A DNA stretch of 64,000 nucleotides from Todiramphus chloris collaris (lineage: Eukaryota > Chordata > Aves > Coraciiformes > Alcedinidae), in the NCBI GenBank assembly GCA_025345505.1, contig JANVCC010000062.1, positions 12,078,712 to 12,142,711 of the forward strand. The letters are read 5' to 3'. Shown piece by piece: positions 61,983 through 64,000 of this stretch. Made by a program: the position numbers and the translations under genes. The notes beneath the pieces were generated by a model. The model was not told the origin of the DNA. It was given only the letters and a program-made list of their open reading frames with translations, and made no database searches. Within the stretch, counting starts at the first letter, position 1, and the number at the start of each line of letters is the position of its first letter.

Positions 61983-64000
61983 CTGTAGAGAAAAAAATCC
62001 CCCAAAGTCACAAAATAAATAATTCACTAATGTCAATGTCCTCCTAATCATAAACAAAAGACTCTAACAAAGCTTGCCAGTAGCTGGAGATGCAATATTT
62101 CACCAGAGGCTGTGTCCCTGGAAATTCCAAAATTTTCTCCCATAGTCTTTAATTTCATAATAAACAGGTAGCAATCTTCAAGCCTTCTCTGTGAGAAGCT
62201 ACCTCTGTCACTATCACAAGAAAAACCCCTCTGTGTTTAGAATTCTAACCACAATAACAACACTGAGCTGCCCAACATTACGTTAAGGAGTTAGCAAAGG
62301 TTATCCTGCATCTGTTAGGAACCCACAGAAAACCCCAACAGCTGTATATTCATCCATTGGCTCCTAATTCTTCACCATTATACACATCCATAAATTTTGA
62401 AACAATGATAAAATTTCAAGAGGAGAAGGATCATTTTCCTGACAAGCCTAGTACAACGTTTCTTCTTCAAAATCAACTGCTGAAAGGCCTCTAGGAAAGC
62501 GCTAACTTTTTAGGGGAAGAGCGTTGTCGGAGGTGGTTTACTTTTGAAGATGAAAGACTAAACTAAACTTCGGTGACCTGAGCTTGCTTAGAAGACCAAA
62601 AGGGGCCAAGTGAGGTATCTTTGATAGCAAGGAATTGGCACAAATGTAGCCTGGAAAGTAGTACAGGACAGGGATGAAAAAGCTTCTTGTATAAACTAGA
62701 ATTTCTATGAGCCATTTTTTTGCTTCTATTTTACTTGAGATGGACTGTAATAAATGTAACTTCCATTTTGACACTCTTCTCAGCATCTTGCAGAATGAAG
62801 TTCTTGTTGATGTTCACAATCTCTGTGCCCTGAAGGAAGAATAATTTCAAACACTCACAAAAAAAACCTGCTCCCCCAAAAAAAGGATGTTGAGGGAATT
62901 AGGTCAAAAATGGAATTTAAATATTTTCAGAAAACAAACATATTCACACAGAAATGTCTCAGAACTAGCAAGTAAATGTACCTACTCACTACCTAGTGCC
63001 TACAGAACCCAAAAGTGAAGAGGGTGATGTGAAGCAATCATTAGAAAGAGGTTAAATAACAACAAGCTGTTGCTAATAACTTCTTCAGCTTCGCTGCAGG
63101 CACAAATTGTCACGCATCTGCAGAGAAGTGGTTGCATAGTTTGTAGAACTCAATGCAACCATCTTGAATACAAACCAAACAATTGTTTTCCTTGCTGTTC
63201 AGCAACGAACTATGGGGAAAAATATTCTTTCTACACAACACAATCGAAGCTTTACACAACTCCAATGAAAGCAACAGAATGGAACATGCTGTGCAACTTC
63301 CAGAGGAATTTCACAACTCTAGTTGTAAGTATGGATATATAAATCACATAGTAGAACAGGCTGCAGATGTAACCAATACTTCAGGACCACAAGCGAGCAC
63401 CACAGCTGCTTCTCCCTAGAATTACTGGCTGCAACCATACCTTTCTGGAACTCAGAAGGTGGTCTGAAGACTAATATATTTCTTCTTGGCTTTCACACTG
63501 CTGTAAAAAGCAATGATGAAATACATGAGCTATATATATAAAAATATAACTAGACTGTCATCAGAAAAATGGTTCCTCTCTGGAAGAGCAGTGCCAAGCA
63601 GTACAGACACACTATCATGATGAACTATTTCTTAAAGCTGTCTAACTCTTATTTTCAGTTCATCCATTATTTTTCATCACTTCTCATCAAACAGCTTTGG
63701 TTGATGGTTCTCAGCCTCTAACAACCCATCTCACTGTTTCTATTGCTTTTTCTCTCCATTATCTTACTGTTTACTCTCCCCGTCTCATCCACAGCAGATC
63801 ATGCAAAAAAACCCACACCCCAGTACTCATCAATTTATCATGACAGCCTAGGACTTCATCTTTTGCTTTCTTCACTCAGGATAAAAAAACAACATTTTTT
63901 GCTGTGACGTTTTAAACTGCAGGTCTATTCTAACTCTGCTTACAAGTCTTTGCTTATTTGAACATATTAGAAGTATTCACCACTTTGCCATCACTGGCCT
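61983..64000 (-). other. TBC1D9: TBC1D9 intron running to the window edge
   Basis: The exon ending at 61982 opens with a split codon, so this must be intron. I looked for the preceding exon (expected to encode a stretch like YRILYQTP...VYWTIAC in the human protein) on the minus strand and did not see it. Frames at 62538-62786 and 63070-63419 have no family resemblance. Confidence 0.7.

Noticed and set aside
62538..63419. Open frames near the right edge as candidate TBC1D9 upstream exon
   Set aside because: None matches the expected TBC1D9 N-terminal sequence, and phase with the exon at 61864-61982 is not supported.
1..64000. tRNA genes, CRISPR arrays, prokaryotic operons, complete endogenous viruses
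   Set aside because: None seen. No tRNA B-box with a matching cloverleaf, no regular spacer array, no LTR pair and no gag/pol-like frames other than the CR1 relics.

Overview
This is a vertebrate nuclear window, most likely from a bird. The reasons are CR1 LINE 3' ends with the avian-type terminal ATTCTATGATTCTAT-like repeat, compact introns, sharp CpG islands at promoters, and the block MGAT4D - ELMOD2 - TBC1D9, which corresponds to human 4q31. No prokaryotic or viral gene content was seen. All coding calls come from reading translated exons by eye against remembered family sequences and checking GT/AG sites and codon phase. No alignment was run.

Layout, left to right. (1) 1-7740: the left end is a CR1 fragment (387-925, minus orientation) and unassigned AT-rich DNA. 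It is closed by a CpG island (about 6820-7740) holding the first coding exon of an MGAT4-family glycosyltransferase on the minus strand (7247-7337), probably MGAT4D. Its remaining exons were not found and presumably lie left of the window. (2) 7740-13800: intergenic DNA with one plus-strand CR1 3' end (8440-8815). (3) 13850-21521: a second CpG island, then ELMOD2 on the plus strand. It has eight coding exons that join in phase to 297 codons, with the ELMO-domain GAP arginine intact at residue 167. (4) 21522-31040: the ELMOD2 3' flank and intergenic DNA with three CR1 fragments. In mammals UCP1 lies here. No UCP1 exon is recognisable, which fits the known absence of UCP1 in birds. (5) 31042-61982 and beyond: TBC1D9 on the minus strand. 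Nineteen coding exons are in the window. They join in phase from about residue 83 to the stop at 32586-32588 (1185 complete codons). The first roughly 82 residues, probably two exons, lie right of 64000.

ELMOD2 (an Arf/Arl-family GAP) and TBC1D9 (a Rab GAP with two GRAM domains and an EF-hand) both regulate small GTPases. I see no evidence of joint control: they converge tail to tail across about 10 kb, while ELMOD2 and the MGAT4-family gene are divergent, each from its own CpG island. I did not find an undescribed biological system. The points most worth checking are the UCP1-less interval, a 36-bp perfectly alternating purine-pyrimidine tract in the ELMOD2 CpG island, a T16A15 palindrome in the ELMOD2 3' UTR, and the diverged linker in the TBC1D9 C-terminus.
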